Shown: positions 1-13,732 of the stretch, piece by piece | How the letters are laid out: each line of letters begins with the position of its first letter | Numbering within the stretch: position 1 is the stretch's first letter | Assembly: GCF_018691265.1 (NCBI RefSeq) | Contig: NW_024881321.1 | Coordinates: forward strand, 15,627,387-15,691,386 | DNA: 64,000 bases | DNA from: Tyto alba | Taxonomy: Eukaryota; Chordata; Aves; Strigiformes; Tytonidae | Reading direction: 5' to 3' | Program-made: the position numbers and the translations under genes | Notes under the pieces: model-generated | Database searches by the model: none | The model's input: only the letters and a program-made list of their open reading frames with translations | What the model was told of the DNA's origin: nothing

Positions 1-3000
1 GAACACATTAATAATAAAAATTCACGGAACAGAACCCTTTCCAGATAACTCTCATTGTCATAAAGGCTCTAAGGAATAAATTTATAAAGAAGGAAATCCA
101 ATGATAGAACAATTCTGTTTCTCTTTCAAAGTCACTTTGGAGCATTTTATCAATTTCTTTCAAAGCTGAAACCCACGTTTGAATTAGAATCAACTGTAAA
201 CTACATCAACGATGATTCAGAAAATATTCTTCCTCAGGGGTAAATTCAGAGCTGGGATAATGTTAAAGAGTAATGTGTTGTCCATCCTGTCAGAGGAAAT
301 GATGCTTTGCAAATAGTTGTAAAAGGATTCCTCTGATGATATTCCTGTTCCTTGATTCAGTATTTCCATCTTTGTCTTTCTCCAGATATATCATCATGCC
401 CCATTCTTACATACTGCAAGTTTTTCTGTAACATTGACTTCTCTCTTCTGTTGAACGGCCACACCAGGATGTTCAACAGTAGTAGAATTTTAGTTAAAAG
501 TTTCTCAATTAGCCTAGAATGTATTTGAACTAAGTACTGAAGTATTCTGCTGTAGTCAAGATTAGCAGGAATCGAAACCTATAAATATCCATTCTGTGCA
601 AAATTTTGATACTGGAAGAACATTATCCTCCTAATTTTCATCTAGTTCAGATGAGAAACATATTTTTTTCTGAAGTGATACTCAACATTTTTGTTTTAGT
701 TTGAGTCAGTTAAACATTTATTTTCAATATTATTATTTTAATTCATGTAGTTTTATATCTGAACTGAAGTTCTAATATTATATTAGTATAACCAGTATTA
801 GATTTTAGGAACTTAATATCAAACATAATGTACACATATATCATCATTATGAAATAAATAAAAATAGAACTGTCAAAATGAAGTATTTTGGCTAGATCAA
901 AGCATTGTATTTTGACTTTGCATTGCAAAAATTCCTCTAAATTAATGACCCCCCGCAGATTGTTTAGATCACACTGAAACTGAATTTCTTGATGGAAGAT
1001 TCCATCAAAAATGTTGTCAAGCAGGGCTAGCAAAGAGGCAGCACTATGAGGTCAATCAAGTGCTTAGCGGAGCTTTTTATTATTAGGTTGAAGGTGCCAT
1101 ATACAGCCTGGCTAACAGTGACAAAGAGCTATGGACTGTTCTTACTTTTATTCCTCTCCTCTTAGCTGCCTCAGGCAGAACCATAACAAGCTAACAATAG
1201 AGTGACCTAGACATATTTCTGTTGTATGCCCTTCTCTGAGCCATTTTAATGATTATGTATTCTTAACTCAAAGATCAGAATTTTGGGTTTCCATTTCTTA
1301 CATGAATCACAACAGGAAAGAATTCCCTTAAAGTAATTTTTAACTAGATCATTAAGAATCCCTAGTGTAGTCAGCTGCATACAGAGATACTGTGATTTGA
1401 AAAGACAGTAAGAACATTCATGTCTACAATCATTTTTCAGGGCAGTATTTAGAAGAGTATGGAATGAATGGTAGAGTCATAAACCTGTGCTTATATGTTT
1501 TTCAGAGAAGTCTCACCTATGAATTCTTACTTAGCTTTCATCCAGTCATGCTTCAGAGCTATCTTTGCACTGATGGAGAACACATGACGGTTAAAACATA
1601 AATATTGGTTATCATTAAAAGTTGATTGGAAAGGTTTTCAGAGAATATCTCATTGATCCTTACTATGTCTAAAGTCACTATCTATCCCTAATGATTTTAT
1701 GAGAAAGATTACAATGATTTATTTTACAAGAATCTATGGAATGTTTCTAAGAATTTCACATAAGTATATTTAAGGAAAGGCTTATGAGGTAAGCTTATAC
1801 TATGAAACAAAGGTTAGATAATTACTGCAACACAGGGACTACCTTTGAGAGAACAAAGTGCGCCAAAAAAAGATTAGGACTTCATTTGCTTACTTGATCT
1901 TGAAAACTTTTTTCCTTGTTTACAAACTTTGGCCAAGCATACTTTATAATACATTACATGTTCATTACAATTTTCAGTAAACAGTCAGTATGTGATATTA
2001 AAGATGCCCCGAAGAGTGAAATTTCAACTTTTTTACAGAATTTGTGTCAGTGGGTGGCCATTTAATGACTGCAGTTTTCCAGCCTCTAATGTCAGCAACT
2101 TTGTTTATTAAAATTCTTCCTAGTGTAAAGTACTTTGACTTTTTTGTTGCTTTTACATTTGGGCATCTGGAGGTGGCAATGGTTAAAAAATCTATAGATT
2201 TATACAACAGCTTGTGAAGAATTAATTATTAGAATTATCTATTTTACTTTAGTCAAACAAACGGTGAGGGTTTTTTTTTTTATTTTTTTATATTATTATA
2301 TTTATTAACATCATAGCCACTTTAAACAAGCTAAATGTTAAGACAAGAACAGCAATCTTGTTGGACTGATAGTATAGTACCTTACTCCATATTCAGTCAT
2401 GCCTTTCTTTCTCCATTTCCAAAGAGAGGATTTGATCTGACAGATTCTACAATTTGAGTTCCCACTGAGTTTAAAAGGAATTTTATACACAGAGACTCTA
2501 CAACTGAAGTCACACATTCCTGACATCTCTGATCTACATAAAAGGATGGGGAGAAAACATCAGCCAATATTTTAAGGGAAACATGGCATATATTAAACAC
2601 TGAGTATTTCAGAGTTCATGCATTAGTCATTCACCTCTCCTGCCTCGTAGGAGCCCAAGTGTTAGCCACCTAGTCTAAGAATCTCATCTAATTTTTTTCT
2701 GTTTGTGGAAAGAAGAAAAAAAAAATCTCCAGAAACAGATTGACCGCAATCTAAAATGGCTTTGGAAAAGCTAGTATAATAATAAAGTCTGAGATTGTAC
2801 TTCCATGCTACATTATTTTTCTAATGTCAAATCCAGTTGACAAGGTTACTACCCTCATATGCTTCTTCATACTTCCACACAGTCATTTATAGTCTTCAGA
2901 ATTGTGTTCAATTAAGTTTTTAGGGGACGACTCCAAAAGAAGGTTTGTTTCTGTTTATAACTTCCATCATTGCCAATCCATTTTACATCACACTCAGACA

Positions 3001-6000
3001 AAACAGTTAAATCAACTGAAGCTATGAATCATGGTAGAAATGCCAGGACAGTACATGAAGCCTGGGGAACCTTTTAAATTGCATTTGTCACTAGAGAAAA
3101 TAGATTTGAAGCATGACTTGATACATGTGAAGCATGTAGTGCCATGGTTGTCCATGCCATAGAAATTTATTTAGAAATTTTTTCTTTTCAAAGCCTATGA
3201 AGAAATGGCCAACTGTGTTTTTGTCACTATGGCTATTGCTGTTGTCAATAAAGAAAGTACAAAACAAATGTAGTGTACTCTAAACAGAACTTCTGATGTG
3301 GTTAGTCTAGAAACTATTTTTCCTGTTCAGTCAGTCATGTACAATAACAGAAGTGGTTAGTAAACAGGAAAGAATAAACTGCCATTGTTAATTATACTGT
3401 GAATTGAGTGTGACAGTACTATCCTATTGTTTCCGAAAAATCTAAAATTCACCACTGTTTAATTAGAAAATAATTTCCTTCAAATTGAGTCCTGCTTTAC
3501 ACTACTGCTCACTGTTATCACAAAATCCACCACTGACAGTGACTGCCACTCTTCTTCAGTTCCAAGGAATGATAGTATAACCCTATTACATCTCTGCAAT
3601 AAAAGTCTTTAATTTTTTAAAAAACTTTTAATTCCCACTAATGTAGTTTCTTCAAAATGTTTATTATTATGTTCTTACACCATAGAAGTATGACAAACCT
3701 CAAGTAACATGTAATTATATCAACGTTTGTTTTGCAAAGGGTTAACATTTAGTGATCTAAAAGATTTTCTGCTTTCAGCTGCATTAGAGAGTCTTCTAAA
3801 AAACTTAGTCAGCTGTGGCATTTGACTCTTCATTAAGCAGTTACTGAGTTTCTTCAAGTTTAAAATCCTACCCCCCTGTCTTTTTCACAGCATCTTGTCT
3901 ATAGTAGAATCACTCAACAATTTCTTACAGATACTTTTTTTTTTTTTTTTTTTTTTTAATTTATCAGGTTTATTTGTATAATATGAGTCAATTAAATTTG
4001 CGTAGAGCAGATCTCCACTATTGGGATTCTCTTCACTGAGTCTTTCAATTTCCCTATAGAGTTTTAATACCTGATGATGATTGTTTTTTGTAATTAAGAT
4101 TTAAGTACTCAATCCCCCAAGACTTGTCATACAGAGAGCTGCCACTCAAGCGTTCAGCAACCCTTTCAGGCACACCCTCTCTTTGTCACAGTCTTTTTCT
4201 AGCATCCAAGAGTTCAGAAGAAAGCCTTTTGTTGAGCAGTGCTGTATTTCATCCCACATATTTTGCTAATCCACAGCATACACTAGCTCCGTTTACCTCG
4301 AACTCCTAAAAGGGCAAAGTGATAATGTCTCTTTTAGCAGATGCCAACAGCACATCATGGGAATGAATAAGGCTTCCATTTGACTGAGTAAAATGAGAGA
4401 CTGATCTGTCAATTCCACAGCTCATTCATACTGTAAAAACTATAAAAAGATCTATAGCCTAAAAATCAAAGTTATGGATACAGGTTTGATTCTTGCACAG
4501 GTTCACAACTCACAAAACAAGAAACATGGGGCCAAAGTCGGAATGTTTGTGTTTGGGGATTTTTTCTCCATTTTTTCAGACAAGACATGAAGAGAGGCAG
4601 GGCAGATGAACTCAACAGCATCAATATGAACAGGGAACTAGAGGTCAGTGAATCTTATGAAATGCTGATCAGTGATGCCAATCATGGTTTTGTACCACAT
4701 AATTTTGCTTTTGACATACCAAACAATACTTAAATGATGAAACCAGATGTACAGAAAATCACCTCAGTTGAAGTACTGTTTAAGCTGCAAGGAGAACAAA
4801 GGTCATCAGCATTCCAGGACTAGGAACCTGGACTCATCCTTCCTTCTCCAAGGTCCCCAGCTGTGCCAGGAACATAAGCTCGGTCTTATTAGCTAGCAGT
4901 GTGGCACAACAAGTATCTGTCAATAAGCAAAACAAACTATGCGGAAGACCTGGCATCCACACTGTACACATCTTGGGAGGTTTTACTTCCAATTAGCTCT
5001 AGAACAGGCGTGCAGACTAAATACCCACTAGTGTTTGGATTCTGTTAGGTTAGTTTCTAGTGTACAGCTCTTGGTTTACTTTCATCCAAAAGGATGTAGG
5101 GTGATACTATATTGTGTTTTGAACCAGACTTATAATTGTAAGATTCTTTTCAGAGATGCATTTCTGATCAAAAGTGAAAAGCACACCCATAGTATTCAAA
5201 AGGCTAGAGAGCACACAAAGCAAGGAAAAAAAAATAAAAAGCTATATTTTAAAATCTCTTAAACTTGGAGACCCATAGACACTGTGGCTGTGTCACCATT
5301 ATCAGCCTTTTAAAATCCCCTAATAGAGTATTAATAAAGAATTTCAAAGTATCTAGATTGTTTTAATACATCCCTTCCTGTTTTACTTTTAATTTACCAT
5401 GCCACTAATCTATCAATCTAATCCTGCACTCATAATTATTTGTTGACTTTAGTAGAGAGAATTAATTCTTTGCATCTTTCAGGCTCTTCTAAATGATAAT
5501 ATATTTCAAATTTAAAATTACCATCAGGGTTGCAGGGCTCCAGGGGAATGCATGAAAACACCTCCTTTTGTTTGATAGAACCTTTAGACATATCACATGC
5601 AACTCATAATGAGTTGCCTTTATCCAGATTACATTTAGAAAAACACTTCTTTTTTTTTGGTCACAGATTTTGCAAACAGAGGGTATCTAATTAGAAACAA
5701 GTTACATATTCAGCACTTAGTGTCAGAGCTTTAGTAGCAATGTGATAAAAAAGCTAAGAATAACCCAGGGGAGATCCAGAGAATCTGTGCCAACAATGTT
5801 TGTGGCTTCACAAAGCACTCAGTCACAAACTGTCAAAGAGAAAAAAAATATGTATGTAAGTGTGTGTATAATATATTTTGTTGAAAATATGCTAAATAGC
5901 ATAGCATATGATTTATCTTAATTGTCATTCTCTTCAATGGAGTGTATCATTGATCTTACTTTTCTTCCCAATGTGTATAACTTGTCTTTTTTATTTCCTT

Positions 6001-8230
6001 ATGTATTAGTTGCTGGCTTAGTCCTAAATTCAGTCCTGAGCTATTGCAAAATGATGTTTACATGTTCATTTAATATAATGTACAAAACAGACGAGTCAGA
6101 ACTCTAGATAAAAATCCTTAACTTTAAATAAATATGGTACTCCTTCAACTATCTGTACCATGATGTTCAGGAAACTGCCCTATCTAAACTACCTAAATCA
6201 AAATCATTCATTTCAGACAGCCTTTAATTTAACATATACTTGTCCACTGAAGCAGAAAGAATGGAATTCTTCTCACCTAACTTTAAAAGTTTATGTTTGA
6301 CTGAACTGCCATCTTCTCATACACAGCCTATAGAGATGTGTAGGGTCTTTTTTCATCTTTTCCTACTGTGAACGTCTATACTAGCAAAAAGATGAACTAC
6401 ACTCATTACGCTACATGCAGTTATATGGAAAGCAGCTAGATGGAAAAAGAGCTCACACGCTCATGCCTAACTAGAGATTTCTAAATTTAGGACAAATGAA
6501 AACTAGCCAAATATCTGTCTCTGAAGTGCAGCTGCTGCAGCAGTAAGGCTTTGAGTCACAGCAAGATCACAGCAAAATCCTTGGCATTCTAGATGTGATT
6601 CACTGTCAATATAATTACAAATTCTTCAGTAATTTATTTTAAGAAGGAGAAAGTTGACATTATTTTCCATGAAAAGGCAGGTTTTACTGTTTTGTTTTTT
6701 TTTTTTTTTTTTTAGAGATATTCTTCTTGGAGAATTAAATTAATCTAGATGACTTGAAAAGAGTCAAGGCAAGTCCTAAAATCAGAAAATTTGAAAGCAA
6801 TACTAGATATGGAAAAATATAAAGAAAATTAAGAAAAATATTTTCTTTGTGTTAATTGATTAATGGCAGAAGATTTTCTGTTTAATTAATCAAAACTTTA
6901 TTACTCAATGTGATTATTTTTTAAATTTATTTGTCATTGTTTAAAAGTATAACCTAAAATACATATTTAGCATATGTAACTCAAAGCACACACACCTTGC
7001 GTTTGTACATAGGTACTACACAAGCATTGTTAAGGATGGAAATATTATATTCAGGATACGTGCCTGAGGAAAAAGAATAGCACTTTTCTGTTTTAAGTAT
7101 TACATAAGATAACACATGCTTGTTTTAAAGTTCAACATAATGATCATTGCATATTTATTTAAAATCTTTATAAATAAAAGTAAAAACCATGAAGAATATA
7201 AACCTCTATTTTTTTTTTTTTTTAATCTAGACTTCAAAATAATTTAGCAGTTTATACTGGGTTAGAAGTACAAACTGCTTAATCCTGTATAACATTGTGA
7301 ATTTTCCCTGTTACACATTTGAAAATAAATGTAGCACTAAACCTGTTTCACATCACCTAGCTGTGTATTTCAGGTGACAGAATGGCAAAACCATGAATGG
7401 CAACATACAAAACACATTCATAGACTCCCAAAAGATCAAAATAAGAGTCTCTAATGCAAAATGAAAATTCTTTTTGTGAAAACCATTATTCAATATCTAA
7501 TATGCATCTTTTATTTTACAGCCTGTATGGTTTTGGTTTGTTGGATTTCCCCCCCACCTACAGATTGTCTGTATGGAAATATGTTGAGACCCTAAATATA
7601 CGTTGCATAAATTTAGTACACAGCTCCTACAGCTTCATTCCTAGTCTTCTGTAGATCCACAGAAGAGTAAAAAGTAATGAAACAGGAAAGCCTTTTAAAA
7701 TAAAACCATTGCTGTTTTGTAACTTATATCTTTTGACTTCAATGTAATTCCACCATTTGAAAAATAGTTATAATTGAAAATTCCAACCTCATGTAACTTA
7801 TGAGAAAATACTTTAATTTTCTCTTAGAGAATCCAGAACTAATTCTCACAGTGAAGATCTTGCTGAATGCCACTAGAATATGTGAAAAACTTCACAATAG
7901 ATAAAAGCACATCAAGAAATTTAATTTACAAAACACTTAATGTAAAATAAACTAAATGTTAGAAGTGGTTAGGCAATACAACTACCTTCAGGTAAAATAT
8001 TTGGCCAAAGTTATTAATCTAAGAAGCAGAGTTAATATTACCATATGATTTTAAAGATTAATAAAGGTTTAAGGTGTTGTTCTAGAACTTTAACAGGAAA
8101 AATCTTATAAATGTCTAATGTTTTTTCCTTATATATTCCTGAAAATCCTAAGCCTATTCCTGATTGACTCTAAATATTCTCCAAACTTTATCATAGCTCA
8201 AAGCTAAATTTTGTACATTTATGACAAACC
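1..8230. other. AT-rich non-coding stretch without recognised gene
   Basis: No reading frame here exceeds about 100 codons, and none shows a recognisable domain, a signal peptide or codon periodicity I can support. I recognised no CR1 or LTR end. The visible structure is a set of A/T homopolymers (the longest at 3935-3957, with others near 6695-6713 and 7209-7223). Two minus-strand open segments (8-193 and 743-1033) sit in sequence that looks less degenerate than its surroundings, but neither matches a protein family I know. The most likely status is intergenic or intronic. Confidence 0.6.
3935..3957. repeat. (T)23 homopolymer
   Basis: An uninterrupted run of about 23 T. No retroelement body is recognisable on either side, so I call it simple sequence rather than the tail of an insertion. 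Confidence 0.9.
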
Positions 8231-8253
8231 AAAAAAAAAAAAAAAAAAAAAAA
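8231..8253. repeat. (A)23 homopolymer
   Basis: An uninterrupted run of about 23 A following a short CC. No upstream processed-gene sequence is recognisable, so this is simple sequence. Confidence 0.9.
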
Positions 8254-11200
8254 GACAAATTATTTTCATGCTTCTGAAGTAAATATAATACTTAACTCTT
8301 AAAATATTTGGGTTTCATTTTCTGACCAAAGCTGAGGAAGGTAAAATGGGAGACTGGACATGTGATGGTTCACTCTTCAGGAAGATTAATTTTAGAATTT
8401 TTAATGTTTTTCCTCCTAACTCCTCCTTAGTTTCCTTTTGGGTACTGTTAGAAACAAGACACTAGGCTGGATAGATCTTTGGCTTCAATTAATATGATCA
8501 TTTATACTTCTTTATATTCCTACCACATTTTGGACTATATGAAGTGAAGCAAGATTTTGTAGGGACAGACAATGTTTTTGGTGTAGCAGATATAGAAGTT
8601 TGAACAAAGTTTGGGTAAAAAAGACCTTCTTCAGAAGCTTTGAAAAAGCTTTGAGTACTCAAAAGCTTCTTCAGAAACAAAAAACTTCAAAGTAAATATA
8701 ATTGCTCTAAATTGAAATCAGACAAAAGGGTGATTAATAGCTGAAACTACAGGATAAATTAAGAAGGGAAAAGAGAGAAACTAGATGAAACATTAGTGAG
8801 CTAGATGGAATTTCTTCAAATAATCCTTGACAACATAAACTTTAGAGTATCTGCCCCAGGTTAGGCATTTAGTTATTCTGATATCTCTTATAAGCACTTC
8901 TGGATAGCAATACGCTGGCCTCTGTCAGAACAAGATGAAAGTCCATCGGATCATATATACCTAATTTTTAGACTGGAAATTGAAATGCCTTTTATGAGTA
9001 TGCACTTTACTGAGTATTCTCATTTCCTTCCTTCACACAACAGAAAAACAAACAGCAAAGAAACAATTTCCCCACCCTTTTTAATCTTTAACAGCATTCA
9101 GAAAGGTCTGTATTCAGAAAATACAAAATTCTCCAAATCAAGTAAAAGGTAGAAAATAATGTTTTTCTTGTATCAGATAGTGTCTGCTCCTTACATAACA
9201 TAACTAATGAAGAAAAATATTTGGGAAAATTATATTAAAGTTTTTGCTTTACAGAAGTTGACCTGGAAACCTGAACTTTGGTATCAACAGTCCCAAACAA
9301 GTTTCTGGGTTACTTATTTCTGGAGAATGAGTATGACTCTTTTTGGTAATTCAGTTCCCTAAGAGAGTAACATGTATAGGCAAGATATATTTTGTATGCT
9401 GAAGTCTGAGGCACTGTTAAAATAGAAGAAAGTTTCAGATTTGCTAGATATTTACAAAATAGATTATATAGCCTCATAAGTAGCAGGGCCCTGGCCAGGT
9501 TCATAATACAAATGTTCAGCTGCTGCAGCTTCCTCCTCTAACCCTTACAAATCATTACAAGGCAGATATAAATTTTGCTATCTATAAGTAGATGCTAGAG
9601 ATTCTGACCTCCTTTTACTACATGGAAGAACTCTGTACTAACAATAAAAATTCTTGCTTGTAATACTAGTGCAAAAATTATGGGCCATATTTTAATTCAA
9701 AGATATGAAAATTTTTGATATCCCTGACAACAGAAGTGTGTAAAGATAATTTACTTCCTACATTAATAAAAAGTACTAATACAAAATATTTCCATCCCTA
9801 GGCAGCACATTGGGTGTCCTAGCTGTCAGAAAACTGACTTAGTTGACTAACATGCAAGTACTGCTTTTCTGACAGTCACCATTTTATATAGGGCGATCTC
9901 GAACATTATTTGAATTATCCTTTAAAAATTGGGTTTTAATAAAATTGGCATCATACTCAAAAACTCTGTTTTGGGTAAGAATAAATATTATGGTTTCAAA
10001 CAATTTCTCTGGTATAACATTATTAATTCTTATGAATCTGAAATGAAAAAAATGAAAGAAAAAGAAAGAAAAAAGAAAATCTGGAATCTTCAATTCTGCG
10101 ACACACTGAAAACTGTTTAAATGTGATAAATAAATTCATTTTCAGGACATTTCAGATGCAGCAATAAAATTCCAGAACCTTTAAAAGTCTTAGGAATAAT
10201 GTAGCTGGAAGGATTTACATGAAAATGTTGGGGGGAAAAGTGTCAAAAAAAATACTCATGTTCTCATAGTGATCTTCCCCAATTCTTTCTGTCTTTAAAA
10301 CACACGTAGATGTTGTACCTTCGATAGTATTCAAAGGAGGTGGCAGGAGATTTGTCACCTTTGAGACATGTGATGTACATACTTCCAAGTCACCAAAGGG
10401 AAAAACAAGAAATATAAACATGTAATTTTTCTCCCTCCCTCACCCCCCAAGTCAGTTTAGTGAATACTTTCAGGAGAAAAAGTACTCAAGCATGATGGCA
10501 AATGATTCAGACATTCTTAAACACTGGAGACTTACATCTAATTTCCAAAGTTTGTCACTCAGAAACTTTAATTACAATGTTAGGAAATGAGCACTTTGCA
10601 TACTGTAACATAATTCCCCATAGTACTGTGAAACTATATCCTGCCATTGATCTGGTCTGCACATGTAATGATGGCAGAATATGTTATTAAATAGGAAGTG
10701 AATGTTTAATTGTTTACACAGTGAATAGCACATTTTAAATGCCACTACAACACAAATAGTTATGGTAAAATTTTAGATAGAGAAGCAGTAGCTTAAAAAA
10801 AGATCAGTCTTGTTCAAAACAGGATGGACATAATATTTCAGTAGCTTAGTAGATCTACACAGCTGTAGTGTTCTGTAATAAGTTCTGTTATTTAGGAAAG
10901 CATTAGGTGCAGTTTAAAAATTAAATATTTTTTGAAAATTAAAATATATATGATCAAATGTATCAATCAGTACAATTTATTTAAATTAAATATTCTGCTA
11001 TTAATATGTGAAACTAAGTTATATTTTTCCCATAATTTTTTGTAGGCCTTCTTAATATATTCCTAGCCTTGCAAAAACAGAACTTAAAACTATTTCTTGT
11101 AAGATATCAGGCAGACATGATCTTCTAGTAATTTCCAAAGAAAACAACAAAATGGAAGCATGAATTCATTAATGTTATTCCTACAATTCCAAGCACATCT

Positions 11201-12060
11201 TCAAAATGGTGGTATTATTAACACTTCATACGGTCTAAAATTCTGTGCTGTTTCTTTTTGGTCTTTTGTCCACTTTCTTGAAAAAGCTAATAAAAAATGC
11301 AAGAAAGTCAAGACTATGGAAAAAGTGCATCAAACTTTCTCACTGCAGTATTTAATAGGAAAAATGACCAAACAGAAGTGGAGAGAGGGTAATGAAACTG
11401 AAAGCTATGAGAAAATGATGAAAGACATTAAACGCTCTGACATTGTGTAACGGCTGTGGGGAGTCAAAGATCTTACTGCTAGAAACACATACATCTGAAC
11501 TATACCAACACTTCCATACTGCTGCAATCCATTTCCTTCATATTGTTTCACTCTGCATGGAAGGAACTAGTTATAACCTTTTTTTATGTTGTGTGAGGCA
11601 TCACATTAAAATACAATTATGTGTTTGTGAGTTCAATTTTAAAAAAAAAAATGGTTTAATGCTGCATGGAACAGGATGTCAGACATGTAGGCGTAGAATA
11701 TGTAGGAAGAAAGGAATGCTACGCACACATACACAAAAGTATATTTGAAGTATGAACAACATTTGTTTTAATTCAAAACAGCTCTGTTAGATTGAAGGTG
11801 ACTAAAAGGGACTGTACTGCTGGGCAAACACTTCATTATGAATTTTATTTCCTACATTTTGTAATCTTTATTATTGGCATCTTTGAACCTAGTTCTAATG
11901 ACTTGAAATAAGACTAGAGTTCTCAAAAGAAAGTACAGCAATGGATGAAAGTTTCAAGAATGTAATTAATTCTTAACTTATCATATACCCATCCAGTGCC
12001 TCATACTTCCCATCTGAAAATAAATAACTTTGTTACTTCATTATTCTACTTCTTCCTTTT
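8254..12060. other. AT-rich non-coding stretch
   Basis: Only short chance reading frames occur here (the longest about 100 codons, at 11160-11450 and 11443-11748), with no domain or splice context that I can support. Apart from a hairpin-like palindrome at 8646-8668 I see no repeat or regulatory structure. Confidence 0.55.
8646..8668. repeat. Short imperfect palindrome (AAGCTT-flanked)
   Basis: AAGCTTTGAGT is followed immediately by ACTCAAAAGCTT, its reverse complement with one extra A. The two arms meet at the central AGTACT. A further AGAAGCTTTG and two CTTCTTCAGAA copies flank it, so the segment is built of short direct and inverted copies. It could form a cruciform or hairpin; no function is implied. 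Confidence 0.6.
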
Positions 12061-12064
12061 CCAT

Positions 12065-12089
12065 TTCTTCTTCTTCTTCTTCTATTATA

Positions 12090-12124
<35 letters not shown>
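12065..12124. repeat. (TTC)n then (ATC)n compound microsatellite
   Basis: About six TTC units are followed, after a short ATTATATTC spacer, by about eleven uninterrupted ATC units. This is a simple trinucleotide compound microsatellite. A second, longer ATC-containing tract in the same orientation lies about 0.8 kb downstream. Confidence 0.9.
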
Positions 12125-12824
12125 TTTTTAGGTAAAGTTTAGTGGAATTGCATTTTATAATTTTTAGAATAGAGAAAACAAAATTTTCCTTAGGAATATC
12201 TATTGGAAAACATCAGTATTGGAAAGTTCCAGTTTAGCTCATTATGAATTCCAAGTCCTTTCCTGCACCCATTTTTGTTGCATTTTTACTGATGAGAAAA
12301 TTTCCATTACTTCCTTTTCTTCTTCAAAACTGACTATCTAGGTGTATTCAGAGATAAGTTACCATATGCTCTATATATATTAATTAAGCATGTAATAAAC
12401 ATGTATATGCAGTGTCCTGATTTTGGCTGGGGTAGACCTAAATGTTTTTTTAACTTCTTAGCAGCTAGAATAGTGCTGTGTTTTGGATTCAGTGTGGGAT
12501 TTGATATGAGAAGAATGTTGATAATGTACGGGTGTGTTTAATTATTGCTAAGAAATCAAGGACTTTTCAGCTTCCCATGTCCTGTTAGTGCACAGGCACA
12601 CAAGAAGCTGCGAGGGAGCAGAGCCAGAGAAACAGACTTAAATTGGTCAATTAAATATTTTATGTCATATAACATATTGCTCAGTATATAGATGAGGTTT
12701 GACTGGGAAGTTCATTCTCACTTCCAGGATGTGGTTTCAAAATTCTCTCTTCTCTGAGATCTCTAGCCAGGAATGGTCTGGGCACTGGTCAGCGGAATCA
12801 TATTGCTCATTACTTGATTTCATT

Positions 12825-12967
12825 TTATATTATTACTATTATTGCTATTATTACTATTACTACTACTATTATTATTACTATTGTTACTATTGCTGTTACT
12901 ATTGCTGTTACTATTGCTGTTACTATTATCATCATCATCATCATCATCAACATCATCATCATCATAA
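12825..12967. repeat. Compound (TAT/TAC)n-(ATC)n microsatellite with 12-bp higher-order unit
   Basis: About 140 bp of trinucleotide repeat. It starts as TAT/TAC, passes through three consecutive copies of a 12-bp unit (TTACTATTGCTG) around 12892-12930, and ends as ATC repeats with one AAC interruption. All three forward frames stay open through it, giving spurious poly-Tyr/His, poly-Ile/Thr and similar peptides; these are not genes. The tract runs directly into the 5' end of a truncated CR1 element. Confidence 0.92.
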
Positions 12968-12970
12968 TTA

Positions 12971-13732
12971 AACAAGATCAAATACCAGATTCTGCATTTA
13001 AGATGGTGCAATCCCAGATGCACATATAGACTGTGAGGCAAGATGCTAGATTGCAGTCCTGTAAAAACGGAGCTGGGGGTTTGGGTTGATTGTAAACTCA
13101 ATATGAGTCAACAGTGTGCCCTGGTGGCCAAAAGGGCCAACCATATCCTGTGGTGCATCAAGCACAGCATAGCCAGCTGGTCAAAATAAGTGATTGTTCT
13201 GCTGTGCTAATCACTGGTTGGCCTCACCTTGAGTTCTCTGTGCAGTATTGGGCTCAACAATGTAAGAAGGGTATAAAAATATTAGAATGTGTCCAAAGGA
13301 GGACAACAACAATGGTGAAAGGAAAATGAATGATTTATGAGGAGTGGCTGAGGAGACCAGGTTTGTTCAGCTTAGAGAAGAGGAGACTGAAGGATGACCT
13401 CATTGCTGTCTATCTATGGCTTCCTCATGAGGGGGGAAGGGGAGGGAGGTTCTGATCTTTCTCTCTGGTGTCCACTAATAGGACACAAGAGAATGGCTTA
13501 AGCCTGTGTCAGGGGAAGTTCAGGTTGCCTATTCTTCTGTGGAAGGGTGGTCAAGCACTGGAACAAGCTCCTCAGGGAAGTAATCTTGTTCCCAAATCTG
13601 TTGGTGTTCAAGAAACATTTGGACAACATTCTTAGATATGTATCTAACTTTTAGGTTGCTCTGTGTGGAATCAGGAGCTGGACACGATCCTTGTAAGTTG
13701 CTTCCAACTCAGGATATTCTATGATTCTATGA
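12971..13732 (+). mobile_element. CR1 LINE, 5'-truncated, ORF2 C-terminal part plus 3' UTR
   Basis: The sequence follows the distal part of avian CR1 from the region coding for the end of the reverse transcriptase, through the segment reading roughly 'GTGCCCTGGTGGCC...GGCCAACC...TCCTG.GGTGCATCA', to the terminal 'CTTCCAACTCAGGATATTC' and the ATTCTATGATTCTATGA tail. Several in-frame stops and indels break ORF2, so the copy is dead. CR1 is the dominant LINE of birds. It inserts by target-primed reverse transcription and is nearly always 5'-truncated, as here. The 5' truncation point abuts the preceding ATC microsatellite. Subfamily is not assigned; it resembles a younger CR1 type more than the decayed copies elsewhere in the window. 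Confidence 0.93.

Noticed and set aside
12699..13101. Overlapping open frames of 71-93 codons encoding poly-Tyr/His, poly-Ile/Thr and Asp/Ser/Asn-rich peptides
   Set aside because: They are translations of the trinucleotide microsatellite, which lacks stop codons in several frames; no independent coding evidence.
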